A stretch of 64,000 nucleotides of DNA from Saussurea involucrata (lineage: Eukaryota > Streptophyta > Magnoliopsida > Asterales > Asteraceae): assembly GCA_033807775.1 (NCBI GenBank), contig CM066322.1, forward strand, positions 15,737,001 through 15,801,000. Direction: 5' to 3'. The stretch's first letter is position 1. The number at the start of each line of letters is the position of its first letter. Position numbers and translations under genes: made by a program. Below the pieces are notes generated by a model. That model searched no databases and was not told the origin of the DNA. It saw only the letters and a list, made by a program, of their open reading frames with translations. Shown here in pieces: positions 19,103-30,118 of the stretch.

Positions 19103-21061
19103 GACCATCCGCATCGGCCCCTTGGGTTCGATGGATTTAAACACCATCGCACCCCTTGGGGTTGGTGTGGGATGGAACCCTCCCGAGTTGGGCAACCAGC
19201 TCGGGTTGGGTTTAAATTTAAATTTTTTTTTTATTTATAAAATATAGCCGTTAATAATATGGACGTTGGAGTGATTTTTTTTTTAATTATTTCTATCCTA
19301 TAAATACTAATATTAACCTACTTATTTTTTCACACAAACAAATTTACTCTCAATCTCTCCCATCTTCCCCACTTATTTTTTCACACCACTAAATTTTCTC
19401 TCAATCTCTCCAACTTTTCTCTACTACAAAAACAAAATGTCTTCTTCATCAGTGAACTCGTCGGAATTTTATGAGTCGTCTTCGTCATCGTCGGACGGGG
19501 AAATTAATCTACCCGCGTATCGTCAAATGGATTACGATATTTTTCGTGAATTAATAACCAATGTTGTAGAAAGGCTTTTCGATCAAGATGAAGAACCAAG
19601 TTCGCCTCCAAGACGGAGACGGAGGGGACCGGATCAAGTTAGAGATCGTGAAGCTGCACACGACCGACTTGTTGCAGATTATTTTGCAGAAAACTGTAAT
19701 TACAGTGACGAGTTGTTTAGGAGACGGTTCCGCATGAGCAGACGACTATTCCTACGAATAGTGGAGGATCTTGAGCGAGAGTATAAATATTTTCAACAGG
19801 GCTGGGATGCTAGAGGCAAAAAAGGGTTATCTCCTTTGCAAAAGTGTACCTCGGCAATTCTGCAAATGGCGTATGGGATATCCGCTGACGGCTTTGATGA
19901 GTACTTGAAGAAGGCGGAGTCAACTGCACGTTTATGCATACAAAAGTTCAGCAAATGTATCGTCAATCTTTACGGTAAGCGATACTTACGTAAACCTTCT
20001 TATGATGATATTCAACGTTTATACGCCGCACATGAAACTAGGCACGGGTTTCCCGGCATGTTAGGAAGCTTAGATTGTATGCATTGGGATTGGGACAACT
20101 GCCCAACTGCATGGCGCGGGTAGTACGTCAGAGGTGATCATGGTCGGCCGACAATTATGCTAGAGGCAGTGGCATCACAGGATCTTTGGATTTGGCATGC
20201 ATACTTCGGGGTTGCCGGGTCCAACAACGACCTCAATGTGCTACACCAGTCGCCGTTATTTAACGATGTACACAACGGGAAAGCACCGCAGTGCCCGTTT
20301 CAAGTAAACGGAGTACAATACAAACACGGCTACTATCTTGCAGATGGGATATACCCCGAATGGGCTACCTTTGTGAAATCATTCAAATGCCCTCTGGATC
20401 AAAGACGATTAAGGTTTAAAGTCGCGCAATAAGCGGCAAGGAAGGATGTAGAACGTTGTTTTGGTGTGCTAAAACAACGTTGGCACATAATACAACACCC
20501 AGCAAGATCGTGGCACCCGAATAAAATACAAAAAGTAATGTACGCTTGCATCATATTACACAATATGATATTGGAAGACGAAGGTAACACGATTTGTCGT
20601 TTCGATGAAAACGCTAATCAAGTTGATGAGGAGGACGACGAAGAGATTAGCGACCAACAATATGACGCTAACGTGTTAGAAGTCTGAAACCGAGAAACGC
20701 ATCATAACCTTCGGACGGATTTAATCGAACACATTTTACGGCTTCCAAGACACAACGAGTAGTTATCATTTTTTATTTGAAATTTATGTTTTTTTATTTT
20801 TTATTTTTTTTATTATGTAAGGTTAAAATATTAGTTTGATTTATAAATTATAATATTATATATTATTACAAATTACTTATAAAATATTAATTATTTAAAT
20901 TAATGGTAACAAAAATAAAAATAAAAATAAATAAAAGATAGGATGGTGGTGTGGGATGGATGTGGGGTTTGTGGGTTAGAATGGGTTGGAAGGGAAAAAT
21001 GATGTGGCGCTGATGTGGCAGTGAAAAAGTGTGGGTTAGAATGTGATGGATGCGGATGGTC
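19103..21061 (+). mobile_element. PIF/Harbinger element carrying the transposase (ORF2) only
   Basis: 1,959 bp from GACCATCCGCATC to GATGCGGATGGTC (13-bp perfect TIR), flanked by TTA (19100-19102 and 21062-21064), the TWA duplication typical of PIF/Harbinger. It contains a full-length but stop-interrupted transposase and no second ORF. A promoter-like block (ctataaatactaatatta, 19300-19318) is nearly identical to one in the neighbouring element. Confidence 0.9.
19437..20762 (+). pseudogene. PIF/Harbinger transposase with three in-frame stops
   Basis: One continuous frame of about 441 codons. The N-terminus is Ser-rich and acidic, followed by basic PPRRRRRG. Helix-rich transposase sequence follows (FRRRFRMSRRLFLRIVEDLE; KCTSAILQMAYG), then the DDE nuclease of the DDE_Tnp_4 family: FPGMLGSLDCMHW (first Asp), NDLNVLHQSPLF (second Asp, within SNNDLNVL) and DVERCFGVLKQRW (final Glu). 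The C-terminus THHNLRTDLIEHIL ends at TAG 20760-20762. Stops are TAG at 20121, TAA at 20430 and TGA at 20685. Each is one C-to-T step from CAG, CAA or CGA, and no frameshift is present. It is therefore recently inactivated rather than ancient. Confidence 0.93.
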
Positions 21062-21064
21062 TTA

Positions 21065-22467
21065 GACCACCTGCATCCATTGCTTGGGTTCGCCCGGGTT
21101 GGTGTGGGATGGAGTTGAACACCATCGCACCCCTTGGGGTTGGCGTGGGATGGAGCCCTCCCGGGTTGGGCAACCCAGCTCGGGTTGGGTGATTTCAATT
21201 TTTTTTCTTTTTTCAAACATATCCGTTGAAATATGAACGTTGGGTATGATTTTTTTTATAATTATTTCTATCCTATAAATACTAATATTAACCTACTTAT
21301 TTTTTCACACAAACAAATTTACTCTCAATCTCTCTCATCTTCCCCACTTCATTCTACTCTCTCAATATTATTTATTTCTTCAAAAAAATCATAATGGATA
21401 AAGAAACACAAGGGTTCACAACACCACGATGAGGTTCCAAATCGCGAGGCACGAGCTCGCAACCGTCCCCGACGAAAAATATTTTCAATCTTACACCACC
21501 ACCATCAACCTACCATGGAAGCATACAACAATACCCTATGTATTCACCCAACACCCTCCCGGTTGGGTTCCAACAATTTCATTCGGGTGGATTCCAACAA
21601 TTTAATTCGGGTGGATTCCAACAAGTTAATCAAGGCGGCTTTCAACCATTTATGCAAGGTGGCTTTCCACAATATAATCAAGGTGGGCAATTCCACGTCG
21701 GATTCAAACCCAAACACGACGTCTTCTGACGCACGTGTTCGGTTCAACCTTAATGAAGAAAGCCATGAGGAGGAGGATGTCTTCGTACAAGAACCGACAC
21801 GACCGACGGGGAGAGATAAAGGTAAACGTGCCGCGTCATCCTCCACAAAGACGGCGGAAAAGGACGAGGCGTTGAAGAATCTTATGGCGTATGTCGAGAA
21901 TATAAACGTTGCAAATACAAAAATACTAACCGTGGAGGAGGAAATGTTGAAAACATCGAGGGACAAAGCCGAGGCGACAAAGACAAAAGCGGAAGCGGCA
22001 AAGACAAAAGCGGAAGCTTTGAAACAAAGAGAAATGCGGAAAGATCTCAAGTTTTACATCAAACCACATGATCATCTCACGGGTAACGAGTTAAATGCGG
22101 TTTTAGCCCACAAAGAGTTGCTTCGACAACTATATGGTTGGTGAAATTTGTAGTTTTTTAATTTGAAATTATGTATTTTTTTATGTTTTTAATTTGGTTA
22201 TGTAAGGTTAAAATTGTAGTTTCAATTTATGAAATATTTTATTAATTGTTTTATCTTATATTAAATTATAAATTATTTATAAATTTTAAATTATTTAAAT
22301 TAATACACTTGTAACAAAAATAAAAATAAAAATAAATAAAAGATGGGATGGTGGTGTGGGATGGATGTGGGGGTTTGTGGGTTAGAATGGGTTGGAAGGG
22401 AAAAATGATGTGGCGCTGATGTGGCAGTGAAAAAATGTGGGTTAGAATGGGATGGATGCGGATGGTC
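21065..22467 (+). mobile_element. PIF/Harbinger element carrying ORF1 only, abutting the previous element
   Basis: 1,403 bp from GACCACCTGCATCC to GATGCGGATGGTC, flanked by TTA (21062-21064 shared with the left element; 22468-22470). It shares with the left element both terminal regions and the promoter-like block (21270-21340), in the same orientation. It encodes only the non-transposase ORF. Confidence 0.88.
21394..22144 (+). pseudogene. Harbinger ORF1 (NAM-like accessory protein), decayed
   Basis: From ATG at 21394 the frame reads MDKETQGFTTPR, a TGA, then a Gln/Gly-rich N-terminus with repeated GGFQQF units ending at 21729. A second frame (from about 21720) gives SDARVRFNLNEESHEEED, a Lys/Ala-rich coiled coil (KAEATKTKAEAAKTKAEAL) and a C-terminus RKDLKFYIKPHDHLTG typical of the NAM-associated domain of plant PIF/Harbinger ORF1. 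The central SANT/Myb-like DNA-binding part expected in intact ORF1 is deleted. ORF1 normally helps the transposase reach DNA. This copy is non-functional. Confidence 0.82.
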
Positions 22468-22470
22468 TTA

Positions 22471-22920
22471 GGTTGGCCTTGGACGAAATAACAGCTGGGC
22501 CATCAACGGGCCCAATAACCAAAACACTCCATATTATAGCATTTTCAATAGTCATGTTAAAATAGAAAAAAAAAAGAGATAACATTAAAATCTTTAAATT
22601 TAAAGAAATCTCTAAAATTTTATATTTAAGAGAGAAAAATAATATTTTATTATTCTTATCAATAGGAAACATTAAAGTTGTGTGTTTAAGTGAAAAAAAT
22701 AATATATTATTAAATTTATTTAATATTTTAATATTATATTTAATGATAAAATTGCTAAATTGGAGTATTGGACCATTGGAGTTGAATGTATTTTTTTATT
22801 CACAACGTGGAACCATGTAAACCATCTACAAGCCACTTGTTTTCTTTCCTGCCTCTCTCACCAATCAGGTCCGTACAATTATCCATGTTGCATTTATTGC
22901 TCTATTCATTTTCTCACAAA
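22471..22920. other. AT-rich spacer; no gene
   Basis: AT-rich with poly-A/T runs. It holds a short gggcc inverted pair near 22496-22516 but no recognised element border. Confidence 0.5.
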
Positions 22921-23636
22921 CTAGCTGAGTACCCGCGCAATGCGGCGGGAAGTAAAATTTTTACATTTACATATCTAATTTATATAGAAAGTTAAGTGAT
23001 AGGGGTCGAAGTGGCAGGTTGAAAATAATAGTCGATTCCAACAACTTTGTGTTTGGTATTATCAAATCAAGGATAAAGAATAACGCTTCATTATATGAAA
23101 TGCGCTAATTGATGTATGAAATGCACTAATTGATGTACTCTTGACAATTTGTATAGATTACTTGAAACAAAATAATAATAAAGCTCTAATCATACAAAGA
23201 ACACGACGGTATCATTGTAAAATATCCACAAAATAAATGTTAAAAATGTTACAGGTCATTCAAGTAATCTTCATGGGATGTTGATTACGAAGCAAAACCG
23301 ATTCTATGACCAACTCAGCTAGAGGAAGCCTAACACAGATGTACTTAACAGACTATTGACTTAAAAAACCTATCAAACATACTAATGACATAAAAAAACC
23401 TTTTCAATTTACTTTTGACATAAAATACCTATAAGTAGATTTCCTCAACCTTAATGCTATAGACTTCCTTGGTTTCTCCTCTAAAATTTCCACAACGCTC
23501 CATGTCATGACTCTTGCTCCCTCTATTTGCGCTTTGCTAATTTTGATCTTGTACATCATGCATACATATGCACATCTCCCTCAAAATGCATCTTCCTTTC
23601 GAAAAATTATTAGAATAAGAATGTACCGGTTCTCAA

Positions 23637-23940
23637 ATACTCAGGAGGAGTAAATGCAAGATTCGTGCCATAGGTTTTCCCATCTCAACTATTCTTCATT
23701 AGACCAAAACACGAAAGTATAGGATTACCTTCCTGCAAGAATTCTAATGCATGAATATCGACATCCAAATTTAAAATATGGGAAATAAATTGAACTTATT
23801 TTTTTAACAAATTGAACAAAATTCTGTAAGCATTGAGATCGTGATAAAGAGCGTGGCCTTTACTTGTACAATAATCAAGAGCTTCGGCTAGATGTAAGAC
23901 CACACGTAACCTCATCGCCCATTTCTTTGGCAACGACTCC
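23637..23940 (-). pseudogene. Captured brassinosteroid-signalling kinase (BSK) exons
   Basis: Two exon-like pieces. The first, about 23814-23940, starts after a splice acceptor (TTTAG) and encodes WAMRLRVVLHLAEALDYC, then GHALYHDLNAYRILF. The second, 23637-23732, follows acceptor CTTGCAG and encodes EGNPILSCFGLMKNS, a TGA, then DGKTYGTNLAFTPPEYLRTG, ending at a GT donor. These match adjacent exons of plant BSK receptor-like cytoplasmic kinases, including the catalytic-loop region HDLNAYRILF and the divergent CFG activation-loop start. The intron lies at the expected place, so capture was from genomic DNA. The TGA replaces Arg (CGA). The N-lobe and C-terminal TPR part are absent. Confidence 0.9.
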
Positions 23941-24042
23941 CTAAATCAACCAAGACTTATATGAAGTCATTCATAATAAACAAAACAAACCCAATATACC
24001 CTACACAACAAAAATAAAGGATTATATAGCTTTTGTGACTTA

Positions 24043-24233
24043 AGGGCCGTTTACCAAACGCTTACTCAGGTAAGCACTTACCGGTAACCGGTTAAGATTT
24101 TAGTCCACCAAAACGGTATCATATGCGACACCGGTAAGCGTTAACCATGGTAGGACTCTTAGTCCTGCCTTAGCTCTTACCGGGTAAGATCCTTGGTAAG
24201 AAGTTACCGAGTAAGCATTTGATAAATGGCCCT
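24043..24233. mobile_element. Tourist-like MITE (family 1), nested in the Helitron
   Basis: 191 bp with ends AGGGCCGTTTACCAAA/TTGATAAATGGCCCT and target duplication TTA (24040-24042, 24234-24236). It is related to 14713-15000 through the ends and a shared internal block. Confidence 0.85.
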
Positions 24234-24738
24234 TTAATTTGACTGTGGGCTATATTTCCCGCATTTCCTACATAGCTACATTAAACCTTGGCCCTGTAAG
24301 TGTTAAGAGAAAAGAAACTTACTTGTCGAACCCACCACTATTTGAGTTTGGAAGTCCATTCACTATTCCACTTCCATTATATATATACACTAAGCCGTTA
24401 AATAAATCCATTAAACTAAGCTCACAATCCATGTTTCTTACACAGGAAGAGAAATAACATGAATAAAATGAACAGAAAGAGAAATAACAACAATGAAGCA
24501 TATAGAAACGCAAAGAAATAACAATAATAACAACTCTTTACAATACCTAACGAAAACGAACATACCTCTTTTTCAAGAAACTTGGTGAAGAAACGTTCGG
24601 CCTAAAATGCAGAAATGTCACCATGGTAATCGTGCCACACCATAACAGCGCTGAGGCCGCCCCTGCCATCAATTATCCGAAACCAGATAGATCAGATCCA
24701 TGAAAGGGGAAAGAATTGACAATTCCATGTCTGATTAT

Positions 24739-24763
24739 GTGTGTGTGTGAGAGAGAGAGAGAG
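24739..24763. repeat. (GT)n(GA)n microsatellite
   Basis: Compound simple repeat. Confidence 0.9.
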
Positions 24764-24769
24764 ATTAAA

Positions 24770-26190
24770 CTAATCTGCTTAAAGACATCCTATTTTCTGT
24801 TGTTGTAATTTGTGCATAAAACAAAATTTAAACAATAGATTAAGAATTCAAATGTAATGTTAGTTAATAACAATAGAAAAGAGAATTCAAGCTTTTGGTA
24901 TCAAGAACACTGGTTTGACCACAAAAGTATAACTCAATCGATTCAACAAAAGTAGGATTGAAGTTGAACAATTAAACACGAACCGCAAAACATGAAGAAA
25001 TTGTTTTTACCATGAATTTATATGTGGAATACCTGTAGAAATTCAAGTACGTTCAATATTGTTAACCGTACCATTACATAAAGGTTTAAAAAAAATGTCG
25101 GAAAATCCATGTATTAGAGAAATTACATAATGCATCTACTCTCACAATGCATAATCTTTCTTTAGCCTTGTACCTCAAGCTATGGGGCTAGTACTTCACT
25201 GGTTCTTCCACACAGTGGATATGGAAATGGAGTTCTACACTTCAAAAAATGGAGTTCAAGTATCTGCAGAAAATGGTGCTCAAGGATTTAAAGCACATCC
25301 ATCACAAAAAGAAAAAATACTTGAAATACAATAGCAAAATACAATGTTAAAGATCTTACCTTAAAAACTCATCAGACGTATCTACAACCTAGAATACAGT
25401 TGTTATTTCTCCTAGATGCATTGTTGGTAATGGCATACTTCTCTATTCCCCTTCATTAAATCAACATCAAAATTGGAAAAAAAACCCCATAAAACTCACA
25501 ATATCACTTGCTCAAATTGTAAAAAAAACACATCATATAAACCCAATTTCCCATTTTCAAAAGTAATTATGTAGAAACTAAACTGCAAATTAGAAGTTAG
25601 AACGGAACAAACTATACTTCTTCTGATGAATGAACTCAATGAATCCCTCTCGAAGAATCTTCAAATTATAACCACGAATTTTTCTTAAAAGTCTTTATAA
25701 AATTAATCCAATCATCAATCAAGTAATCTGAAATGATCAAAACCCATAAATTTGTTGATGAGATAGATCATCTTACCTAATCTCTTGGTCCTGTTTTTGC
25801 CTAATCCATAAACACATGATGGACTATATGAGACATCTTATAGGCGGATGTTTGTGATGGTTCCCAAAGATCCAATATGACCACTTCAAGGGGGTTGGGT
25901 AAGCAAACTCCCTCCTTGTGATGTGCCAAATAAGAAGCTTTTTACTTGAGCAAGTTAAAATATTTATAGTATATGAACAAACGAAACTTAAGAAAATAAT
26001 GAATCCAAATAAAACTTTAGAAAATGGGAACTTATACCAAGGTGTATACTGCCGGATACTCAAAAATCAGAATCGCCTTAAACATTCTTTGAGTTGATCA
26101 CATATCCCTTCTCCACAATCCTTAAAATTCAAAATCAACCAAATAAGAAAATGTCATGCACCTCGAATTTATATGAGATATGACAATATG
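24770..26190. other. Helitron interior; no gene recognised
   Basis: AT-rich with splice-like signals (for example caggaccaagagattaggtaag on the minus strand near 25790) that hint at more captured gene pieces. No protein family could be identified. Confidence 0.4.
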
Positions 26191-26196
26191 ATTAAA

Positions 26197-26220
26197 AGAG
26201 AGAGAGAGAGAGAGAGAGAG
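26197..26220. repeat. (AG)12 microsatellite
   Basis: Twelve AG units. Confidence 0.95.
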
Positions 26221-26724
26221 AATGACATGCACCTTCAAAAACCCTGACCGTAAATCTTCGTGTGGTACCACATAGATGAAACTGTGGTACTCGATTGGAA
26301 ACCAAAACATCGATCGAAAACTTGGAAACCAATTTTTTATTGAAAACAACATAGATGAAACTGTGAATGGGAACCGGAATCACCGGATAGAGGATCTCAT
26401 GTGTATACAGGAGCGAAGAATGATGAGCAACACAATCGATTGTTGAATGAAAACCTAAGTTATTCTCATGGATTACCAATCTATAACAAAACCGAAACAC
26501 AGATAAAAATCAGTTCATGGATTACCTGAGATGTCGAAGTAAAGGATGAACGATTTAATCTGAACCATTTATATATGGGTAGAGGATGAACGATTTAATC
26601 TGAACCATAGTTTGGGATAAGCATTAACTGAGTGAATTTGGGGAGTTTGAGATTAGAGATAAGTTTAGAGTTCAGAGAGATTGGGGGAAATGATCCATGT
26701 GAGAGAGAGGGGAAAAGGAAGAAA

Positions 26725-26928
26725 AGGAATTTAATTGATTTTTTAAATAAAAAAAGATTTGAGTTTAAGTTGTTAGAGAGATAGGAAAAGATAACTACAA
26801 CAATTAATTTTCAGTTTTATTAAAAATAATAATAGAAAAGGCAGAATCAACATGCTTAAATAAAGGAAGAAAGAAATATAATTAATTTTTTAATAAAAAA
26901 AAGATTTAAGACTTTAAGACTTTTGAAA
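26725..26928. repeat. Direct repeat, copy 1 (about 200 bp)
   Basis: Runs from aaaaggaatttaattgattt to gactttaagacttttgaaaa. It is nearly the same as 27268-27472 in the same orientation. Both copies lie at the 5' end of the Helitron. Confidence 0.85.
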
Positions 26929-27267
26929 ATATATCATGCGATCGTAATTAATTGTTTTTATATTCATGTAATCACATTAATTATTTTTATTAAATTATAG
27001 TGTATTATATGAATTTTTTTAACTTCTATAAACCGTTTTTTCAATTTTTTTTCATGTTCATAAACTGTTTGTTTGAGTTTTATAAATTATTTTTTCAAAA
27101 ACTTCAAGATTTTTATGTTTCATAAATCGTTTTTCGAAATTTTCAAGTTTCATAAATGATTTAATAATCTGTTTGTTGGGTTTTTAATTTTAATATATTT
27201 TTCTCTAACATGAATAATCATAATTTTTTTCAGAATAATTATATAGTTTTCAGGCTTAAATAAAGGA

Positions 27268-27472
27268 AGAAAAAGAATTTAATTAATTTTTTAAATAAAA
27301 AAAGATTTGAGTTTAAGTTGTTAGAGAGATAAGAAAAGATAACTACAACAATTAATTTTCAGTTTTATTAAAAATAATAATAGAAAAAACAGAATCAACA
27401 TGCTTAAATATAGGAAGAAAAGAAATATAATTAATTTTTAAATAAAAAAAGATTTAAGACTTTAAGACTTTT
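27268..27472. repeat. Direct repeat, copy 2 (about 200 bp)
   Basis: Partner of 26725-26928. This copy runs to within about 30 bases of the Helitron 5' terminus. Confidence 0.85.
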
Positions 27473-27758
27473 AGTCTGTATGCTTTATAAGATAGTATAG
27501 ATGAATAACTTTTTGTAAAAATAAAAGCATTATAAACGACGATAAAAAAATGGTGGAAATTTATTTGAATAAACAAGGTGATTAAGAATCCTGTGATATA
27601 GGACAAAAAACAAACATGTCCAGTATCCTACACGAAGTTCGAAGATTTTTTTAGGTGAAAAATGATGACCGAATAACTAATCAAAAATATTTTCAACAAT
27701 TTTTCTAGAAAATTTACAAAATGGAGAATCAAAAGTTAGAATCCATACAAAAATTACA

Positions 27759-28032
27759 TTCATCTCCAACAGATTTTTCATTTTAAAGAAAAAACATTGA
27801 TTATAATATTAAAATATTTCATTCATTTATTAAAATATTATTTATCTTTTTAAATAATTTGTGTTCAAATATTTCTATTGGCCCTCTTACGTAGTATCTT
27901 CATATTTGGAGAAAAACTCATTCTCTCTCCTACTTTCTCCATTTTGAGGATACTTTTTGGGAAGCTGTTGGAGCAAAAATCAAACCCAAAATCCTCATTT
28001 TCTTTAAAATGAAGAAACTGTTGGAGATGCTC
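27759..28032. mobile_element. MITE with CATCTCCAACAG inverted ends
   Basis: About 274 bp. The left end is CATCTCCAACAG followed by tttttcattttaaagaaaa; the right end is its inverse (ttttctttaaaatgaagaaa, then CTGTTGGAGATG). The target duplication is unclear. This type of end is frequent among plant MITEs. Confidence 0.75.
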
Positions 28033-28388
28033 TTATATATTTACACAATGATTATTAATTGTATTGTGATTTTTACGCTCATAAGTTTATTTACAACAAG
28101 GGACTCAAATTTCTTATGCATATATACACTACAATAGCATTTTTTACGCCATGCAACACAATTTCATGGGATGCCATCACATATCCATCGAAGAACATAG
28201 AGTTGGCTAGCTGATCAATAGTGTATCTTCAAGATTCGTTTTTATATAAGTTTGACAAGTTTTATATTTTTTAGTCAACAGATATAACATATAACAAGTT
28301 GATAAGACCTCAAGCCTTAGAAATTGAAAATTTTAACTATGATATACGATATTTCAAAATCATGGTGGCTAAATATGCTAATCTCTTG

Positions 28389-28488
28389 TTTTTTTTTTTT
28401 TTTTTTTGAACAATGATATTTATTAAGAGGTTTGGCATAAATGGATCACACATTGTTTAAGATAAAAGTAACATATTTAATCATATAT
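28389..28488 (-). mobile_element. Probable LINE 3' tail fragment
   Basis: The minus strand ends aataaatatcattgttc followed by 18 A's (poly-T at 28389-28406), like a LINE 3' end. It was cut by insertion of the element at 28489. No coding part. Confidence 0.4.
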
Positions 28489-28863
28489 GGGAAATTGACT
28501 CAAATAGCTAAACCCAACATCAGTATTGAGAAAATAGTCATTTTTTCTCCGACTTTATCAAAATAGCCATGGGTCCGCACTCTGACCCGACCCAGTCCAG
28601 TGCGGACTGCAATGGGACCATTAAAAGACAAAAAACCCCTTGAAAACGGGTTGTCTGCACTCGTACCCGGGCTGACCCGGTGCGCACCGCACTTGATTAA
28701 ACGCATCTGGGTCGTTCATCTGACCGCTCCGCATCCGCAATTGCGAGTGCGGACCAGGTCCGCAATTGCGAGTGAGGACCCATTGATATTTTGGTAAAGT
28801 CGAAGAGAAAATGGCTATTTTCTCAATACTGAGGTTGAGTTTGGCTATTTGAGTCAATTTCCC
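28489..28863. mobile_element. Small MULE-like element with about 90-bp TIRs
   Basis: 375 bp. Both ends read GGGAAATTGACTCAAATAGC inward and align for about 90 bases (through gagaaaatagtcatttt and ccatgggtcc). It shares GGGAAATT with the Pack-MULE at 16800. The centre contains the repeated GC-rich word ccgcaattgcgagtg. No ORF of note, and the flanks give no clean target duplication. Confidence 0.75.
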
Positions 28864-28890
28864 TATAAAAGTGTATTAGTTTTCAACAAA

Positions 28891-30118
28891 TTTTTTTTTG
28901 AAAGGCAAGGCAATATTATTAAACAAGCAAAGGAGTTACAATCGAAACCAGGCAAAGCCCAACCAAACAGCATACAAAAACAAAAACAAAAAAAGGCGCC
29001 TGTCCGGATTAAGCACCCAAAGATTACCAGCAGTAAGCCAAAAAGATGCTTAAACGAAACAAAAGAGCGACAACGCAACAAAACAGAAGCCGCTGGCCAG
29101 CCGCTAACTTATTCCATCCAGTAGCTTAGACCATTCAGCCAAACTTCAAGCAGCCGTAAACAACGACAAAACAGGTGGTTCAGCCTCGAACGAGCAGACT
29201 CAGCTTAAGACCTGATTTGGATTGCTTAGCCAACTCGACCACTCTAGTTTTTTGCCGCGATACCTCCTTGAAATCCACTCAAAACTACGTCGTTGAAACT
29301 CAAAAAATAACTCAGCAACGTTCCTCTTGTCTTCCTTAAACACGACTTGGTTGCGATGGCTCCAAATATAGTAAAGTATCGACCACCAAACTGTTGTCCG
29401 AATTCCTTGCAAGTTCGAGTCCGTCGCCGAATTATCTTCAAGATTTAAAATTTCATCTACCGAACCGATTGAGTCTTTCCGAATATTCCACCACTTAAGC
29501 GTCACTGTCCATACCGACTGTACATCACCACATTTGACCAAAGCGTGATCAATGGAATCCACCTCTAACTCACACCTTGGACAAAGTGTTGAATGAATGT
29601 CAATACCCTTTTTATCAAGATTTTCTCGACACGACAACCGTCCCAAGTTCGCTATCCACACAAAAATCCCCACTTTTTTTGGAACTATTTTTTACCATTT
29701 CATTTCACCGCCCTCACCTCCTCTACCCTCCCATTTCTCCTCTATTAATGCTTTTAACTTTTGATTTGAGAACACACCCTCACTATCTAGCCACCATTTC
29801 ACCTTATCCATCCTATTTCTACAAGGGGTTTTTCCTTGAATTGACCTATGAAGTTCTTCTAAATCTCCTATTTCCCTACCCCTCGGTTGTCTTCTCCAAC
29901 ACCATTACCAAATCCATTCCTCACCCCTCCATTCCCCCCTTTCCGCCACTTTCGCCTCTTTATTCGTTTCTAATTGATAAATTCTATTTAATCTTTCCCG
30001 CAATTCCTTACCATCAATCCATCTATCTATCCACAATTTTGTATTGTTCCCGTCCCCTACCTCTTTTCCAAATGAAGAGGCAAGGTCAATCCCCACCTTC
30101 TCTAGATCCCGCCCTATC
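28891..30118 (-). pseudogene. 5'-truncated LINE (L1-type) with RT zinc-binding domain
   Basis: The minus strand encodes the end of a plant LINE ORF2. A region with GDGNNTKLWIDRW (28-30 kb side, near 30020) is followed by KVGIFVWIANLGRLSCRENL, CPRCELEVDSIDHALVKC (a Cx2C...Hx4C zinc site of the zf-RVT domain) and TVWWSILYYIWSHRN, with a stop at about 29200. Two internal stops separate the upstream part. The 3' tail has a short poly-A (poly-T at 28891-28899). The 5' side is interrupted at 30118 by the start of a TGTAACACCC LTR. The catalytic RT part is not in the window. Confidence 0.88.

Larger units (their letters stand above)
22921..27501 (-). mobile_element. Helitron carrying BSK-kinase exons
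   Basis: On the minus strand it begins TCTATACTATCTTATAAAGC directly after a host A (27502/27501), the usual plant Helitron 5' end. It ends with a GC hairpin (CCCGC-CGCATT-GCGCGGG region, 22930-22948) followed after nine bases by CTAG and a host T (22924-22920). The empty site is therefore AT, with no duplication, as expected. The length is 4,581 bp. No Rep/helicase is encoded, so it is non-autonomous. It contains two kinase exons, a nested MITE and two microsatellites. Confidence 0.82.
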
